Positions 20,459 to 32,686 of a DNA stretch of 64,000 bases are shown piece by piece. The stretch is taken from assembly GCA_050084985.1 (NCBI GenBank), contig JBITNC010000001.1, positions 36,828,001-36,892,000 on the forward strand. Reading direction: 5' to 3'. Position 1 is the first letter of the stretch, and every line of letters begins with the position of its first letter. This stretch comes from Nageia nagi. Its lineage: Eukaryota; Pinophyta. A program made the translations under genes and the position numbers. The notes under the pieces were generated by a model. It was not told where the DNA came from and did not search any database. It saw only the letters and a list, made by a program, of their open reading frames with translations.

Positions 20459-21700
20459 GCTTAAACTTGTTGAGAGCTTTCATTATTGTAAATATCTATT
20501 TTTTAATAAATCCATACCTTTATTTAGCATCATGTAGTGTTTGAATAAATAAAGCTATTGGGTGTTCATCATGATTATCTTCTTTTTGAGTTAGAACTAT
20601 TGCTATACTTTTATGAGCTCCATATGCATACAAAATGAATTCCTTTGAAAAGTTTAGATTTTTCAAAATTGAAGAAGACATAATGGCTGATTTGATCTAT
20701 TCAAAAGCCTTAATTCTCTCATTTATCCACTTGCAAGTAACTTTACCTTTCAATAGTTCTATAATTGACTAGATAATTCCAATAAAATCCTAGATGAATC
20801 TACTCATAAAATCTATTTCCCCCAAAAAAGGTTGTAGCTTAATTATATTATATGAAATGGTGAGTTTGGATATAACTTCCACTCTCTTTATATCAATTGA
20901 AAATCCATATTTAGAAATGATATGACCTAACAACTTTCCCTGATCCACAACAAAAATGGATTTCTTTGGATTCAAAGATATTGTGAATTCTTGACACTTC
21001 TAGAAAGTCTATCAAAGATGTTGCAAGTGATACTTCTTCTTTTGTGAAAAAATAGTAATCTAATTTAAATAAAATAAAACACTTTTGTTGATTAGTTTGC
21101 CAAATGCATGGTCTATTTCTCATTGAAAAGTATATCTGATATTGAATAAGCCAAATGGTATCCATTAAAAAGCAAATGTTCCTCATTTTGTGGTGAATGT
21201 TATTTTGTACTGATCCTTGTCTTTCACCCAAATTTGGCTATTACCTAAGAAACCATAAAGAATATAGAAACATTCTAATCTCTCAATAGTATGTAATATC
21301 TAGTCCATTGGTGGTAACATATAATTATCTTTTAGAGAGGCTCTATTTAGATTCTATAAATCTACACATAACTTAATATCTCCATTTTTCTTCTTGAATG
21401 GAACCAAATTAGCCACCTAAGTAGAGTGTTTAATGGGATATATGATCCTATCTTGGAATAACTTTTGAATTTCTTCTTGCATAACCAATTCAATCTTTGG
21501 ATTTACTAATCTTTATTTTTTTTTGGAAAGGATTTTATCCTTCTACTAATTCTATAGTGTGTTGAATAACATCTTTGTTATACACCTTCAAGTTTTTTAT
21601 AGGTCCATGATATGAATCCATCAAATTCTCTCAGCATTTCAGCTATCTCCTCAAAATATTCAAAACCAATAACACTTTTGGGTAAGGTATTATTTTTCAA
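20459..21700 (-). pseudogene. Element B reverse transcriptase and first half of RNase H
   Basis: Minus-strand RT motifs: a region like LVPFKKKNGDIKLCVDL, then the 21231-20911 area, and MNPKKSIFVVDQGKLLGHII at 20975, then GEIDFMSRFI. RNase H begins with NFSKEFILYAYGAHKSIAIV, then LHDAK, RYGFIKK and MKALNKFKHY, where element I interrupts. At 21060-21071 the catalytic YLDD is Y-L-N-stop, so both catalytic Asp are lost. Numerous other stops are present. Confidence 0.8.
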
Positions 21701-21879
21701 CTATACGATGTCTTCTTCTCTAAATGGCTCAATCAGTGACTCTTGGATATTAGAGCATAACATTTGAGTAGCCAAGAAAGAGTTAATATTATTATAATTA
21801 TCAAAAACTTAACAAAAATAATCATTATCAAGGAACAAAAGATTTGAAGATTAACTGAATACCTTTCCTTTTCAATCAA

Positions 21880-22330
21880 AGATGTGTAGGATCAAATCTT
21901 GATCCTTTCTAATCTAAGGCATTAGATTCACTATTTTGATCTCTAAGGACTATATAAGGATTTAGAGCATCAAATCTCATTAATAAGTATCATACTCTAT
22001 TTTTATATTTCTTTAAATAATGATGTTTAGCAGAACATTTATTAGTCACTTAATTTAAAACCAATTAGAAATCACCAAAAATTGTCAAACATTTAAGTTT
22101 CAACTTTATTTTTTTGTTCAAGCCCTAAGCACATGGATTCATACATATTTACATTATTAGTATAACTCCATGTAAGATGGAAAGAATACCTCTTAGTTTC
22201 ACCTAAAGAGGATTTCAAAACTACTGTAGTGCCAACTCCATTTTTATACTTTGCACTATAAAAATACATGTTTCATAATTTTTTTTCCCTTAGTTATTGA
22301 ATGGTAAGGGATGGTAAATATGTAATATCT
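21880..22330 (-). pseudogene. Element B RNase H-like domain located before RT
   Basis: The minus strand reads FYSAKYKNGVGTTVVLKSS, TWSYTNNVNMYESMCLGLEQ, then a decayed MFDNFW region. This aligns with element I: FFDGARSRNGSGTRIVLID and CTNNVFEYEALFLGLEQ. The first Asp is Ser and the Glu-bearing Y-E motif is kept. It lies between protease (22.9 kb) and RT (21.5 kb), as in I. Confidence 0.65.
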
Positions 22331-22728
22331 TCAATAATTACATAATTTCTCATATATTTACTTTCAATTTGATTAATCATAAGTTTAAAAACTAAATCAA
22401 ATTATTATAACTCCTATTAAACAATATTTGTCAACATATCCTACTCATTTATCATGTTAATATGAGGTGGTTTTTTAGTAAGAAAATGTATTGCAAGCTC
22501 ATTTACAACATTGAACATTCTGTTATTAAAAAGAATTGACATATGGGAATAGTCCATAGCTAAGTACCCTCCCAATTTGAATGTAAATTCTCTTGACAAA
22601 TATAAACCAAACATTGAAGGAAGGTTAACAACTATGATATCTTAGATGATTAAAATTTCTAGACATCTATGTAACTTCATTGGAACATATTTTACTACAC
22701 CTAAGATTTTAACATTTGTACCATCCAA

Positions 22729-23060
22729 CTAAAGTACTCTAGTCGAATCTCTAGTGTAAGTAAATCCAATGATATCAGACACTTTCTTAGTTATTATTAT
22801 CATAGCAACCCCTAAATCTATCATAAAATTATGAATAATAAATCCTTCTAATTCAAGGGTGATATAAAAAGGAGGTGATTTATTTTTCTCCATGCTTGAT
22901 AATTTAGTAGCTACATCCAAACTACAATTCTAGCTATTATCTCCTTTATTTTGGATTAAAAAATATTACTTTAAGTTAATTTTTCTAGGAATACACAATG
23001 CATCAAAGAGTGATTCTCTTGATGGTATTCTCTTCAGTTCATCCACTATATTATATGGAA
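22729..23060 (-). pseudogene. Element B aspartic protease
   Basis: KNKSPPFYITLELEGFIIHN leads to the active-site region FMIDLGVAMIIITKKVSDIIG. The D-S/T-G triad reads D-L-G at 22810-22818; TCA to TTA would turn Ser into Leu. The upstream part at 23060-22930 carries an LFDALCIP-like motif equivalent to FDALKILG of element I. Confidence 0.7.
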
Positions 23061-24790
23061 CTATGCAAGAAGAACTCTCTTCTAGATATTTTTTCTTGTA
23101 TGATTGAGTAGCTTCTTCTCTTTGGTCCCTAGTCAAGGATAAGAATATAAACCTTTTGGATGATTTCTCTCTTTCTTGACTTTTGAGAGAACCAAAAGGT
23201 AAAGTAGCTTATTTTTCTAGAACTTGTTTTTTCTATAAACTCTTATCAGTAGACATAGATTCACCTATAGACCTTTTTTATGGTAACTTGGAAAAATAAG
23301 TATATGGTATTTGAATAGGATTAGCTAGATGAGATTGAAAATACTTATAAGGATGAAACTATCTGATTGCAAACCTTATTTCAATAGCTCTATTAGTAGG
23401 TTCCAAAAAAATTATGAGATTTACCTCAAATGCTCCTTCATTAATATAATAATTAGTACTAACTCCATTCACTGCCAACTTTATTTGATGTTGGAAGATT
23501 GAACATGAATTCTAGACATGTGGATCATTGTAAGCTCTACATCAATCTTGATTAGAAGGGGAAATATATTTCTTAAGAGACATATATACCTTATTTATCC
23601 TAGGTGGATCCCTTTGTTGTGGTTGATCTTTTACAAGATAGGGATACCTCCTTTGTTGACCTCCATCATATCTCTTGTCATAGTAGTCATGCCTCTAATT
23701 TTTCCTCTATTTAACTATCCTTTGATTTAATAGAGTTCTCACTATAGCTTCTAATTCAATAATCTTCATTTGATTTTTCATTTTCTTACTACACATTACT
23801 ACTTGAATTAGGTGCAAGAAGTGCTAACTATGGAAAAGGTGTAGGTAAAGCAAGATGAGGTTGTGGTCAAGTAGAGCAAGTTGATGTTACAATGCCAAAA
23901 GTTGCAACTAGGTTAAATAAGCATCTTGGACTATAGATGATGTAAAATAAGTATGCACTGAAGGTTGCATAGGATTTGAGGTCACATATGAGATAGATGT
24001 AAATGGTATAGTAGGAAGCTTTCCAATTGCAATAAGATAGGATTCCACTTGTAAAGCACTTTTGTGTATGTTTAGAAATTATTGTACTTCTATCATTTGA
24101 ATCTTTAAAGCTAAATCTAGAGTAAATTCTCTAAGGTATAATATCAAATCCATTAAAGGATATGGATTTATAGATAAAGGCACTCTAACCCAAGATTTGA
24201 AAAATCTTAAGTTAAAGTTAGATATAGTTTCTTGACTATACCTTTGGATGACATTAAATTATGGTAGCAAAGAATAAGGATCTCTATTCTCATTAAATTT
24301 AAGAATAAGGGGTTTAGCAAGTTGAGCCTATATAGAAATGGAATTGACATGAAGAGTTTTGTACCAATACAATACTTTGTTAGAGAAGGACATGATAAAC
24401 AATTTGAGTATAACTTCTTCATGAACTATGTTATGCTACTTGGCTATAACTTCAATGTCCTAGTAACATTCATAAGTATTCTTCCTATAGCTATCCTAAT
24501 TTTGTAAAGCTTTGACAACTTGTACTAAGATTTCATAAGGATTTACAACTTAAAGAGCACTAGAAGCATTCCATTATGGATAAATAAGAGGTTGAGCTAG
24601 CAGATCCATTTGAATAAGCCGATTGATAATATTCCTATGAGTGAAAGGTGGAATAGAGTTCAACACAATGGGGGTTAAAATATAAATAAGATTTGAAAGA
24701 GATTTGGATTTTTTTAGTGGAGTTTCTACAAATCTTTATAACTTTTCAATACTTGGGAATTCTTTGGTTTTCTTAGTTTGCGATCATATT
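23060..24790 (-). pseudogene. Element B gag pseudogene
   Basis: N-terminal region near 24790-24550 (KEFPSIEKL, ILTPIVLNSIPPF), then NPYEILVQVVKALQN, and the gag core KVLYWYKTLHVNSIS, AQLAKPLILKFNENRDPYSL, NFNLRFFKSWVRVP. Then VESYLIAIGKLPTIPFTS, a zinc knuckle at 23503-23541, and IKLAVNGVSTNYYINEGAFE. Stops are frequent. It aligns with gag of I and H. Confidence 0.75.
23503..23541 (-). other. Element B variant gag zinc knuckle
   Basis: The minus strand reads CRAYNDPHV, stop, NSC. The spacing is C-x2-Y-x3-H-x4-C. TGT to TAT would explain loss of the second Cys, and CAG to TAG the stop. SIFQHQ follows, as in H2 (AMYQHQ) and I (PIYQYQ). Confidence 0.65.
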
Positions 24791-24930
24791 CTCATAATCA
24801 ACAAAAATTGAGGAAGCAAAATAAAATACTTTTTTAGGTTCAATATTTTTAGAGATAAAAAGAGTTTAAACTAGACAAAGTCACCATCATGATTTAATAA
24901 TCATGCATAATTTAGAATAGGGTATGAGAT

Positions 24931-24953
24931 CGTACCACCAGGTGTTTCAAAAA
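24931..24953 (-). promoter_or_regulatory. Element B primer-binding region
   Basis: The minus strand reads TTTTTGAAACACCTGGTGGT, 12 bp after an LTR end reading TTAATA. It aligns loosely with the sites of I, H1 and H2. About 50 bp further on is a TGGTGACTTTGTCT motif, also seen after the LTRs of I and H (TGACTCTACT). Confidence 0.4.
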
Positions 24954-24965
24954 GAATTATAATAC

Positions 24966-26000
24966 TATTAACTAAGATGTGGTAATTTTATACATGCACC
25001 TACATATCTAAGCTACAACTATGATTCTAATAAATGAATTCTAAAAATAAAAGTCAATATTTGAAGAAGGTTGGTTCCTATTAGGATCGGACTAGGATTT
25101 ACTAAAAGTAGGGGGTATAAAACAAACTTGCAAAATTAAATAAATTTAAAATGCTAGTATAGTGGGGTTACAAATAAGCAAATCAAATATCCAGACTAGC
25201 ATCGGCATTTATTAAAGTAGAATCCAAGCTAGTTAGGTAGTTTGATTTTATAGCCACCAAATAAAATATGATATTCCAAGTAACTATTCTCTACAAAGTG
25301 CTTTACATATACATATCAACTACTAATAAACTATCATAATTCATGAAGTGCAAATAAACATATTACACAACTATTTAAAAATGAAGATAAATAGATCATA
25401 GTTAAGAGATCAAGAAGTAATTTATATTTTATATTCAATGGTACTAGTACAAAACAAGAGAAATACCTACTACATCCAACCCCTTCTCCTTCAATAGAGG
25501 TATTACATATAGTTTTCTTTTGATAAATATATTCTAACTAACTCCTAACAAACTTTTGAAAAATTAAAATATCTATAACTAGCTAATTAGATATTTACAA
25601 AGTATCATATTTGATTCTCTAATAGGATTTACAGGTCATATTCAAATATAAAAAGATATGAATCATCCTTCCACATGTATTAACACACTTCAATTTGAGC
25701 AAAAATTGAAAACTTAAATTTGGGAGCTGCAATCATCTTCTTGGAATGAAAACATATTTTTATCAAAGTTTTGACACTATTTATAGGTATTTGGATTTAG
25801 ATGAACCTGTCAAAATCAAATATAGAATAAAATACATTATTTTAATGTAATTATTTATGCATACTCTAAATTGAATGATCAAAAATTTAATCTCATGATT
25901 GGAACACTTCATATGGTTAATTTGAATTTGATTCATCATGATGTATGATTAACCACTATAAAAAAGAATTATGTTAAAGAAAATGAAGCTATTTGATTTT
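24966..26000 (-). repeat. Element B 5' LTR (outer end unresolved)
   Basis: The inner edge, TTAATA on the minus strand at 24966-24971, is followed by the PBS region. A good TATA box lies at 25778-25785. No second copy is present because the 3' LTR was lost at 3180, so the outer end cannot be fixed from the window. Confidence 0.45.
25778..25785 (-). promoter_or_regulatory. Element B LTR TATA box
   Basis: The minus strand reads TATAAATA within CCTATAAATAGTG, about 810 bp upstream of the PBS side of the LTR. Confidence 0.5.
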
Positions 26001-28092
26001 TCCATTATTTTGGAGAAATTTGGTCTACTCCACTCTACTAGATCTCTACCAAAACTAAATGTTTTATAAAACATTCAAAAAATAGCTAATTATAACATAA
26101 TTATATTTTGCCACTATTTTAGAAAACTTTGTTCATCCCAATAATGTTGGATTTTAACCAAAAGTAAACATTATAAGAAATATTCAAAATTGATTAAGTA
26201 TCAACATTCTATCAAATAGTAAAGGATCAAAATAAACCATACCCATGTAAAACTCTTCTTATTTCTCCAAAAATATATATGAATATACAATTATGATTAT
26301 AATGGTTGTGAAGTAGGTACATACACTATGGTGACTATGTGTGGGTTCCTAAATTATGGCCCTTTCTCTAACTCATGTAGGGTATATAAAAATAGGTAAC
26401 CTTTGCAATGGGACACTTAGAATGTGTAGGTATCCTATAAGGTGGATAGTGTGGGACATGTTATGCATCTTGAAATTCTTGAAATAAAATTTGAACCAAG
26501 GGGTTACTCATGAAGAGCTCATATGATACATGGTTAATATTAACTAAGTTGATCTCCTACATGGAAACTACTAGCATGAAGGTGTGACTCATGATCTACC
26601 CATCTGTATATGGTATAGAATCCAAATTATAAAATTGTTGTAAATTTTGGTTAAACAAAAGGTAGGGTGAAGTGGAGGAAATGAATGCATGCTAGGTGAG
26701 TGAAGTGGGTTTTATGTGAGTAATTGATTTTATATCAAGGGAAATCTAGGAACAGAATGTGTTGGATTTGTATTATTTTGTTATTCCTATTCCTCAAGAT
26801 CTCTAGCACTATGTTTTACTCTAGTCTCTACCATGTGTATGGACCAAGGATTTTCATCCATGGTGTTTGTGTGGTATAAGTAGGATATGATAGCTCAATA
26901 TAAGAATTTAAACAAGTAAGCAAAGATGTAAGATCAAAATAGTGCCTATAAATGAAAGCAAACAAACACCAAGCCTAAATATTATTTAAAATATTTCTAA
27001 TGTATGCAATTTAATTCATCAAACCTATCTGATATGCTCTTTTCAAAAGATAATAGCCTATATGATAAGATACCAATAGTGAGATATAGAACTTTTTTAT
27101 TATTATTTCAATTATTTCTTTGTTTAATTTTGAGATTTATCTTTTTAACAAGATTTGATTTTAATGCAATGTAAATTCTAACACAACCTTTTTTAGTTTC
27201 CCCTAAATATGATACTATATAAGTGTTTAAAAGGTAAAGGCTCAATCTTATAGGGGTTTAGAATGTTTAACAAGGATGTCTTAGGCACCCCTATATTAAA
27301 ATACCATGAATAAGGTAGGAAACCCACTTTGATGATGAAATATGAGTATAAGTGAGGCCATGAGGAGAAGTTCCACATGCCTTGGTAGAAGCCCAAGAGT
27401 GTGAATTAGACTCAATACAATAAGAAAAATGAGGATGTAGTAATATGATGATGTAAAGTGCAATTAACCCCTTAAATAGATGATAGTCACTTCCACCCAA
27501 GGATGATAAAAAAGCTTTTCACTAATGTAACAATCTTCATATATTTGAAATCTAGGTATGCACCCTAAAATTCAAGCTAATCTACTAGAGAATACACAGG
27601 GATTAAGAACCAACCTAGAGGCTCTAGTTCTAGTCAAGGATCACATGATTTATGATGAAAAATTTGGGTTACAATATCCTATTTCAAAATCATCCACTTA
27701 GGGATGGATATGAAAGATATTACTAGTCATCTGGATGATCAACAGTCATTTGGATGACCACAGGTGCACTTAGAGATTTTAAATATTTGAATGTTCATGT
27801 AAAATATGAATCCTTTGATAAGGATAAAATGATGAGTCTTATGATAAGGATATATAAAATTTACAAATAACCTTGAAATAGGACTTTTGTCACCTAAATA
27901 TAGATATCAAACTACACAAAAATGCCTTAATTTGTTGAGAAATTAATAATATTACAAAAATAGATAGAATCATCTAGATACAAGATGATTGTACAATCAT
28001 TCAAATGATTTACAAAATTATTTCATAGAGGGATGATTTACAATAGAAATTGCTTGGTTGAGGGATGATTTGGTCTAAAGAGTGATTGAAGC
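26000..28092. other. AT-rich stretch without recognisable genes
   Basis: No coding trace, LTR pair or RNA gene is visible on either strand. Part of it may be the rest of element B's 5' LTR. From about 27720 to 28090 there are loosely repeated GGATGATTT and TCATCTGGATGA-type words, too irregular to call an array. Confidence 0.5.
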
Positions 28093-28818
28093 TATTAACA
28101 CCTAAAATGGAATTTCAATTTAATTAAAATACCCTTTTAGGTATTCAAAATAATTTATTGATTTATTAAATAAATGCTCTTTTCTATGTGTACTCTCATC
28201 TACCTTTATATTTTATGGTAATAGGTCAGTTTGACATCAGAATAAGCCTAAAGAGGAGACTTAACACTATACTTATTACCTATAAAGGTGGAGAGGTTGT
28301 GCATGATCAAATATATGACATGAAATGACATAATCCTAAATCTTTGATAGGTGGAAATATACTTGTGTTCTTATTGATCGATGTTTGTTAACAACACCTA
28401 TCATTTCTAGATTTTGTTATACTTTAAGCTCTACATTCCTATGATCCTTCATCCATTCATAAGAGAGATTCCATGCATCAAAGGTGGGATGATGACATCA
28501 AGAAAAAGAATGAGGTATTCTAAAATGATAACCAAGTAGCATTGTTGGGTTCCTAGCATTGATTATGGGTTGAGGTCGGATTCATGGCTCCATATTTTGG
28601 ATAAGGTCTTCATTCATCCTCTTTCAATAAGATTTCATATCCATTCATTGTTACAAGTAAAGTATAGATTTGTATCTTTTACAAATCCAATTTTGATAGG
28701 TTAATATTAATTAGTTCATTATCATCTTTCATGTCATAAATTTATTTTTATTTCATGGTTAATTCATACATTTAATATTTTGTAAATAATCATAATAATT
28801 ATTATTTTGGTTATAACA
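28093..28818 (+). repeat. Element D 5' LTR (726 bp)
   Basis: Starts TATTAACACC (S has TGTTAACACC) and ends TTATAACA. It matches solo LTR S (4851-5578) in inverse orientation over its length. The PBS follows directly. Confidence 0.8.
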
Positions 28819-28836
28819 ATTGGTGAACCCAACTTC
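28819..28836 (+). promoter_or_regulatory. Element D primer-binding site
   Basis: ATTGGTGAACCCAACTTC directly after the LTR end. The position is right for a PBS; the primer tRNA is not identified. Confidence 0.55.
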
Positions 28837-29049
28837 TTTTTGATACATCATATTATCCTTCACTAGTTATGCCAAAACCTTAGGGTTTTGGATAGGACTA
28901 ATCTTTCATTTCAAATGTGTAAGAAATTTAACCTACTTAGTTTCTTTCCATGGTCAATAGCTTTGATGAGGAAACCAAAACTAATATAAAGAAGGTTATA
29001 TATGGAAATAAAGAGAGTAGTGAAGCCTTTAACATTGGGGTAAATAGTT

Positions 29050-29935
29050 GATCCATTTGATGTGCTCCACCCTTATCTAAAGATTTGAATCTATTATGTG
29101 ATGAGATTCATAATATTAGGGCACCCAATTTGCAAGTAAAACCTATTATTAATACATACAATGGTGAGGGAGATCCTATGGCTCATATCAAAGATTTTGA
29201 GATGAAGTTCAAATTGAAATTATGGCTGAATGATAACTTGATGACTGAATACTTCCTTACCATATTCAAAGGTGATGCACTCAATTAGTACTTCTCTTTA
29301 CTTTCTAAATACATTAATTGTTATGCATAACTTATATTAGAATTTTATGTCCATTTCAAATATCATGCTCCTAGAAAAATAATAGTTTTAGATTTAGTTG
29401 GTGCTATCCAAGGTCCAAATGAGAGATTTGATAAATTTTCCCAAAGATTTCAAAAGATATGGAACATGATTTTGAACCCCTATCCAAGTCTCATATCACA
29501 TCCATGTTTTTCCATAATATCCATCCTAAAGTAAAGTTTATAGCCTTAGATTATATGAAACCACCCTTTACTAAAATTTTGTATAAGATTACCCAAAAAG
29601 AGAAGTGTTTAGTTGATATGGGTGATTTGAAATATGAAAACCCTAATAAGGAAACTAAGGGAGGTAGAAATAAAAAAAAAAGAGATAAAGAGGTATATAC
29701 CATAAAGGAACCCCTATACAAAGAATAATGAAAGAGTTAAGCAAAGCAAAATTTTAGGAAAAATAATAGGTCACCTTTGGCTCCTATTGTTATGTTTAAT
29801 GATTACCTACAAAAGGGGTTAATCAAACTTGATTCAAAACAAAAGCTAGGTCCTCATGATGATAAACCTAGTTGGTATAGTGAAGTAGAATTTTGCAAAT
29901 ATCACAAGATTAAATATCACATAATAAATGCATGT
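29050..29935 (+). pseudogene. Element D gag pseudogene with CHHC knuckle
   Basis: An open stretch from 29085 reads PIINTYNGEGDPMAHIKDFE, then KLKLWLNDNLMTEYFLTIF and KGDALN, the start of the retrotransposon gag domain. After a stop: YVHFKYHAPRKI, QGPNERFDKFSQRFQK. A second open stretch starts at 29459 after a frame change (KFIALDYMKPPFTKILYKI, basic tail). At 29894-29935 a knuckle-like motif reads CKYHKIKYHIINAC, spacing C-x2-H-x4-H-x4-C. It is followed by NDGKIQYEACVVDLEEVK. This gag type differs from B, I and H. Confidence 0.75.
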
Positions 29936-30389
29936 ATGATATTAAGAAAATAATTACAAATTTTTTTGAATGATGGTAAGATACAATATGAGGCATGTGT
30001 AGTTGATTTAGAGGAAGTCAAATCCCTCACAACAAATGTCATATTCAACCAAGAACTATGTAATGCTACTAGGAGAGGAAGACCTAGAGGGAGTGTTAAT
30101 CCAATCATAGTAGAGAGAATGAAGGTCCCTCACACTTCTAGTATGGAATTATTCCTTGAGCAACTAAAGGTAACTCATTCCAAGATAAGTATTTTGAACC
30201 TTTTTAATTATCAGTTGGTCATAGAAATGCTTTATTTAATGTACTTAAGAAAACTAAAGTTGGTGTGGATATTCTTGTTGCTAAATTGGTTGAATTAGTA
30301 GCTAATCTTAACACTGATTTAGTTTATAACATGCTTTCCTTCTAAGAGAGTGATTTCCTAGTGAAGATGTTATTGAGAAGAATATAGGA

Positions 30390-30790
30390 CTATATTTTTA
30401 TGTTAACATTGATGATGTACTTATTAAAAAAGCTTTGATTGAGATTGGTTCAAATTTTAATGTATGTTTTGTTGAATTTTTGCAAAAGTATTTTCCTTCA
30501 ATTTACACAAAAAAGAAAAGAACTAGTATTAAGATTAAAGGGTTTTAAAATTATTGAAAAATAATGTATTTGATATATTTCTATTGAAATAGGTGGTAAA
30601 ACTATTCATAAAAAAGTTTATGTTTTTCAAGTGAAATTGCCATATAACTTATTTCTTAGTAGACCATGGATCCATAATATTAGGTCTATTACTTCCACAT
30701 TGCATCAATCAATTAAATTTATGTAAAAAGGCAAGTAGGTTACTTTTTATACAAAAGACAATTTACATATGTATGTCAAGTAGCTAAGAG
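30390..30790 (+). pseudogene. Element D aspartic protease
   Basis: KKALIEIGSNFNVC is the active-site region; a gypsy protease would have A-L-I-D-T-G-S-S. Asp is Glu and Thr is Ile, so it is inactive. About 60 residues later the flap and C-terminal part appear in shifted frames: KLPYNLFLS-like and RPWIHNIRSITSTLHQSIKF, the usual end of gypsy protease. Confidence 0.7.
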
Positions 30791-31929
30791 GTTTTGGATT
30801 CCTCATGATTTGATCAAAAATGAGGAATATGCACCAACACATATTAATAATATCACTTCACAATATGTAAGCCTTGGAGCATAAAATATTAGAGATTGAC
30901 ATCTAGGAGAATTTTATGGAGCTTGGATGAGCTCTTTCTATCTCAAAAATGTAGTATTTTCACCCATAGGAGGATGAAGCTAAGCATCATTTCTCCATTC
31001 CTAAGAAAAATAATGACCCTATTCAAGAAATCAATGTTCTCTATCAAGAACACAAAGAAAAAAGTGCATTTGATAATGAAGATACAACTTCTATTTCATA
31101 AACATTTCCAAGTTAAGTAATTATGCATTTCAATAGTATCAATTCTACTTTTACTGACCAATATATGTATAAATATTTGTATGGTGGAAAAGGATTGTGT
31201 AAGAATGAGCAAGGTATCATAAAGCCTATTTTGAATGAAGGTTAACACAAGAGAACAACTGGTGTGGGATTTGATGAGTCTACACTTAGCTCATACTCAT
31301 CGATTCTAGTCATTCAAAATGTTGATAGCAGTGATCATGGCTACACCAGAGATATATTTTATGAATGGTTGTATTTTAAATGATGCATGATACTATAGAG
31401 AAGTTATAGGATTACTATGTAGATCCATTATTACCACCTATAGCTCTAGTTCAAGTGGACATCTTGAAGAATGATGATGTTATCCTTGAAAAGCTATGGG
31501 CATGGGTTGAGTTTCCCAAATCTAGTGAAAAGGGGCTTGTAGCTTGGTTCATGTGATATTAGGATTATTTTAGTGACAAGTTCTACATAGATGATGTAAA
31601 CATTGTAGTTTAAATTCTTTCCTTTTTATTTATTTTTCATTAATTTTTTATTGAGTTAGTCCTAGGTATAGGTATTCAATCTTTCATGGTTAGTCATCCC
31701 ATCCTTTAATAGGGTGATGATGTTGGATCCTAGCACTATCACTCTATTATTTCCATCTCTTACATTGAGGTTGGATGCAATACTAGGGGAATTGCCTATG
31801 CCTCTCCAACTTAGTGATAAAATATACTATCTTAGTGAAGAAATAGTAGAAGTAAACATTGGTACCCAAGAGGATCCATGATTGATCAAAATAGGAGCTT
31901 GGTTAACCTTGGAAGAATAGGAAAGGTAC

Positions 31930-32678
31930 CACCTAATGTTAAAAGAGTTCTCTAATATTTTTTCTTGGTCTTATTTTGATATGCCTATTCTTTATCCTAA
32001 TTTTATCATTCATAGCCTAATTGTTAATGAAAATATAAAATCAATCCAACAAAATCCTAGGAAGATGCATCTTAGGGTATCCCTTGCTATTAAAAAGGAA
32101 ATTGAAAAATATCTTACTACTAGTTTTATTTTTCCTATTAATTATTCCTCATGGATTTCTAGCATTATACCTGTAGCTAATCCTAATGGTGAAATAATAT
32201 GTTGTATAGCTTTTAGGGATATCAATAAGGCATATACTAAAGATGCCTTTCCTTTGCCTAACCTTGATATGATTGTAGATTCAATAGTAGGCCATGAGAT
32301 TTTATCATTCATGGATGTATGTTTTGTATACAATCAAATTAGGATTAATAACAAGGATCAACATAAGAAAAATTTTGTTACTACATGGGACACATTTTGT
32401 TGGGTGGTAATACTTTTTGGTTTAAATAATGTAAGTGAAACTTATCAAAGAGCCATGGTGAGTATGTTTTATGATATTATTAAGTAAGGTGTTGAGATGT
32501 ACGTTGATGATATCCTAGCAAAGTCCATAGCCAAAGGTGATCAAATTTCCAATTTGAGAAATATTTCCCAAATAATAAGAGAGTACAAGTTGAAGTGGAT
32601 ACCTCATAAGTGTGCATTTGTAGTCTCATTAGGTAAATTTCTTAGGTTCACTATATCAAAAAAGAAGTATAGAGGTGT
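31930..32678 (+). pseudogene. Element D reverse transcriptase (truncated)
   Basis: A long open stretch 31936-32487: LKEFSNIFSWSYFDMP, PNGEIICCIAFRDINKAY, DAFPLPNLDMIVDSIVGHE, SFMDVCFVYNQI, WVVILFGLNNVSETYQRAM. One stop (32485) precedes MYVDDILAKS; the catalytic YVDD lies at 32500-32511 and is intact. Then KWIPHKCAFVVSLGKFL and a G-I-E-V-like end at about 32676. The thumb, connection and RNase H are missing. It is the best-preserved RT in the window. Confidence 0.8.
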
Positions 32679-32686
32679 AAGCTTCC

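Larger units (their letters stand above)
3180..26000 (-). mobile_element. Element B: outer Tat-like Ty3/gypsy element, split by two insertions
   Basis: On the minus strand: 5' LTR (inner edge 24966), PBS (24931-24953), gag, protease, RNase H-like domain, RT, RNase H, integrase, long extra ORF. The pieces are recognised as one element because the RNase H reading is cut at 20459 after FKHY and resumes at 7378, exactly flanking element I with an ATAAT duplication. The extra ORF is likewise interrupted by solo LTR S. The 3' end is lost at 3180, where element E begins. The right (outer) end of the 5' LTR is not resolved; 26000 is a placeholder beyond its TATA box. Confidence 0.75.
28093..32678 (+). 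mobile_element. Element D: Ty3/gypsy element truncated within RT
   Basis: On the plus strand: 5' LTR 28093-28818, PBS 28819-28836, gag, CHHC knuckle, protease and RT up to the G-I-E-V motif near 32676. RNase H, integrase and 3' LTR are absent. The LTR family is that of solo LTR S. Gag and protease differ in type from those of B, I and H. Confidence 0.8.
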
